Origin: JBGOUJ01 sp041477005
GTDB taxonomy: Bacteria > Acidobacteriota > Terriglobia > Bryobacterales > JACQDG01
DNA: 23,607 nt
Direction of reading: 5' to 3'
Assembly: GCA_041477005.1 (NCBI GenBank)
Contig: JBGOUJ010000040.1
Span: forward strand, 1-23,607
The stretch's first letter is position 1. Each line of letters begins with the position of its first letter. The notes under the pieces are model-generated. The model was given only the letters and a program-made list of their open reading frames with translations, had not been told where the DNA came from and ran no database searches. Positions 22,344-23,607 of the stretch are shown in pieces. A program made the translations under genes and the position numbers.

Positions 22344-23607
22344 ATGTCGAGGCTGGAACGTTTTATCTTCGTTTTGTTGCTGGGTCCTGCCGCCGGCGCG
22401 CTGTATGCCGGAACTCCGCTCACCGCGGGGGTTCCGACCAATTTCTCCATGACCGCGGCCAGCGGGACGGCCACCGTTTGCGGCGGCGGGGGTTTTCAGA
22501 TCGACGTTCCGGCGAACGCCAGCCGGCTGGAGATCCGCGCGGCCACATCCAATCTCGACGCCGAGCTGAGCGTACTGATCCGATATGGCCAGGGCCTCGA
22601 TTGCTCGAACGCGACCGGCTCGGCCACTTACATCGCCGGAGGAACTCCGGTCAACAGCGACATCCTCAGAGTCGTGAGGCCGCCGGAGCTGCAACCGGGC
22701 ACGTACTACATCGGCTTCCAACTGAACCCCTATTCCAACATCCTGAGCGGAACGATTCTGGCCACGGTGGACCTCGGCCCGCAGGACAGCTCCCCGGGTA
22801 AGCAACTGGCCTCGGGAGTTTCGGCGGCGTTCGTGTTTGGGGCGAACGACAACCGCCAGTTGTACTCCGGCACGAGCCTGCTGAACGACTACGCGTACAA
22901 GATCGTGGTTCCGAGCGGGGCCACTCGCCTGCAAGTCAACCTATCGGCAGTGATTCAGGACGGCGGCGTTTCCCTGTTCGTCCGATTGGGAACACCGGTG
23001 ACCCCGGGCAGCAGCGGCGCCGACTATTCAGCGGCGGCGCCCGGCGGCGCCCAAACCCTGACCATCACGCCTTCCGCAAGCAAGCCGTTGCAGGCCGGCG
23101 CCTATTACATCGCCCTGCGGGTGGATTCCGTTGCGTCGTTCATTACCGGATCGATCACCGCCACGGTGAACGTCACGCCCCCGCCGCCGCCGCCCATCGT
23201 GACGATCCTTACCTCGGGCGCGGGGCAATCCGTCTCGCTGCCCGCCGCCACCACCCCCACGCTGTTTCACTACCGGATCACACTGCCCGCCGGCGCCTCT
23301 CGGCTGGACATCAGTCTGCAGAGTTGCGCGCCGCCCGACGCCGAGGTGGACGTCTACGTCCGTCCCGGCACGGACTTCGACCAATCGAGCAGCACGCTCG
23401 GATCGATCGCCCAGAACATCGGATCCGGCTGCAACAAGACGCTTTCCGTTCCCTCTTCGCCCTTCGCGCCCCTGCAGGGCGACTACTACATCGCCTTGCA
23501 ACTGGTTGCCACCGGAACGGCCGTTACCGGAACCCTCAGCGCCACCTTCTTCACCGCCGTGCCGGTGCCGGCGATCGACGTCAGCACGAACACCCTCGAT
23601 TTCGGCC
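22344..23607 (+). CDS. secreted protein with three tandem PPC domains (3' end missing)
   Basis: The frame is open from ATG 22344 to the window edge (421 codons and one base), so the gene continues. Residues 1-22 are a signal peptide (MSRLERFIFVLLLGPAAG, cleavage near LYA). Three repeats of about 120 residues follow, each ending in a version of L-x-G-x-YYI-A-L then G-x-x-x-ATV: TYYIGFQL near residue 123, AYYIALRV near 253, DYYIALQL near 386. These are bacterial pre-peptidase C-terminal (PPC) folds. A proline run (PPPPPP) separates repeats two and three. The last visible stretch, AIDVSTNTLDFG, looks like the first strand of an Ig-like ASH/choice-of-anchor domain. The likely role is a surface or secreted adhesin or enzyme scaffold; any catalytic part must lie beyond the window. 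Confidence 0.85.
   Translation, partial: MSRLERFIFVLLLGPAAGALYAGTPLTAGVPTNFSMTAASGTATVCGGGGFQIDVPANASRLEIRAATSNLDAELSVLIRYGQGLDCSNATGSATYIAGGTPVNSDILRVVRPPELQPGTYYIGFQLNPYSNILSGTILATVDLGPQDSSPGKQLASGVSAAFVFGANDNRQLYSGTSLLNDYAYKIVVPSGATRLQVNLSAVIQDGGVSLFVRLGTPVTPGSSGADYSAAAPGGAQTLTITPSASKPLQAGAYYIALRVDSVASFITGSITATVNVTPPPPPPIVTILTSGAGQSVSLPAATTPTLFHYRITLPAGASRLDISLQSCAPPDAEVDVYVRPGTDFDQSSSTLGSIAQNIGSGCNKTLSVPSSPFAPLQGDYYIALQLVATGTAVTGTLSATFFTAVPVPAIDVSTNTLDFG

Noticed and set aside
22268..22801. 177-codon open frame on the plus strand
   Set aside because: It begins on the -35 box of a good promoter and is out of frame with the signal peptide and PPC repeats encoded from 22344.
1..23607. Search for CRISPR arrays, tRNA/rRNA genes, insertion sequences and phage genes
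   Set aside because: No regularly spaced direct repeats, cloverleaf sequences, transposase or integrase motifs were seen by reading; the two repeat families noted are short palindromes and heptads.

Overview
The window reads as a piece of a GC-rich chromosome, most likely from an Acidobacteriota bacterium (Solibacter/Bryobacter-like). The main pointer is an 822-residue MacB/FtsX permease of the type known as acidobacterial duplicated orphan permease. A secreted protein with tandem pre-peptidase C-terminal (PPC) repeats and mixed SD-led and apparently leaderless starts fit this. The assignment is an inference; there is no rRNA or tRNA here to fix it.

Layout. 1-1428 is the 3' part of a YfhO-like membrane protein, which overlaps tail-to-tail with a patatin-like lipase (to 2171). 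After an inverted-repeat element come an ACT-domain/DUF5612-like protein (2365-3039) and an exported HpcH/HpaI-type aldolase (3106-4005). Next are a small antitoxin-like protein (4249-4539) and a winged-helix AAA+ ATPase (4674-6005). A BadF-type sugar kinase (reverse, 6172-7125) diverges from a two-gene unit of a lipoprotein and a GT-C glycosyltransferase with a discoidin-like tail (7152-10009).

The core of the window is a reverse-strand lysine/diaminopimelate operon running from 17492 down to 10927: promoter, lysine riboswitch (L box), M20 amidohydrolase (probable dapE), asd, lysC, dapB, dapA, dapD. It encodes aspartate to succinyl-amino-ketopimelate plus the later desuccinylation. The aminotransferase, epimerase and decarboxylase steps are not here. 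Two unrelated higBA-type toxin-antitoxin pairs bracket it on the same strand: one ends 20 bp upstream of the operon promoter, the other begins 160 bp after dapD.

Two repeat elements sit inside the operon. One is an imperfect palindrome between dapB and dapA that supplies the last seven codons and stop of dapB; a relative lies at 2225-2299. The other is a heptad-repeat spacer with a terminator-like hairpin between asd and lysC.

The right end holds the ADOP permease (reverse), a divergent AraC-family regulator / VOC-protein pair, and, from a well-formed promoter at 22268, the start of a secreted three-PPC-domain protein that runs off the window.
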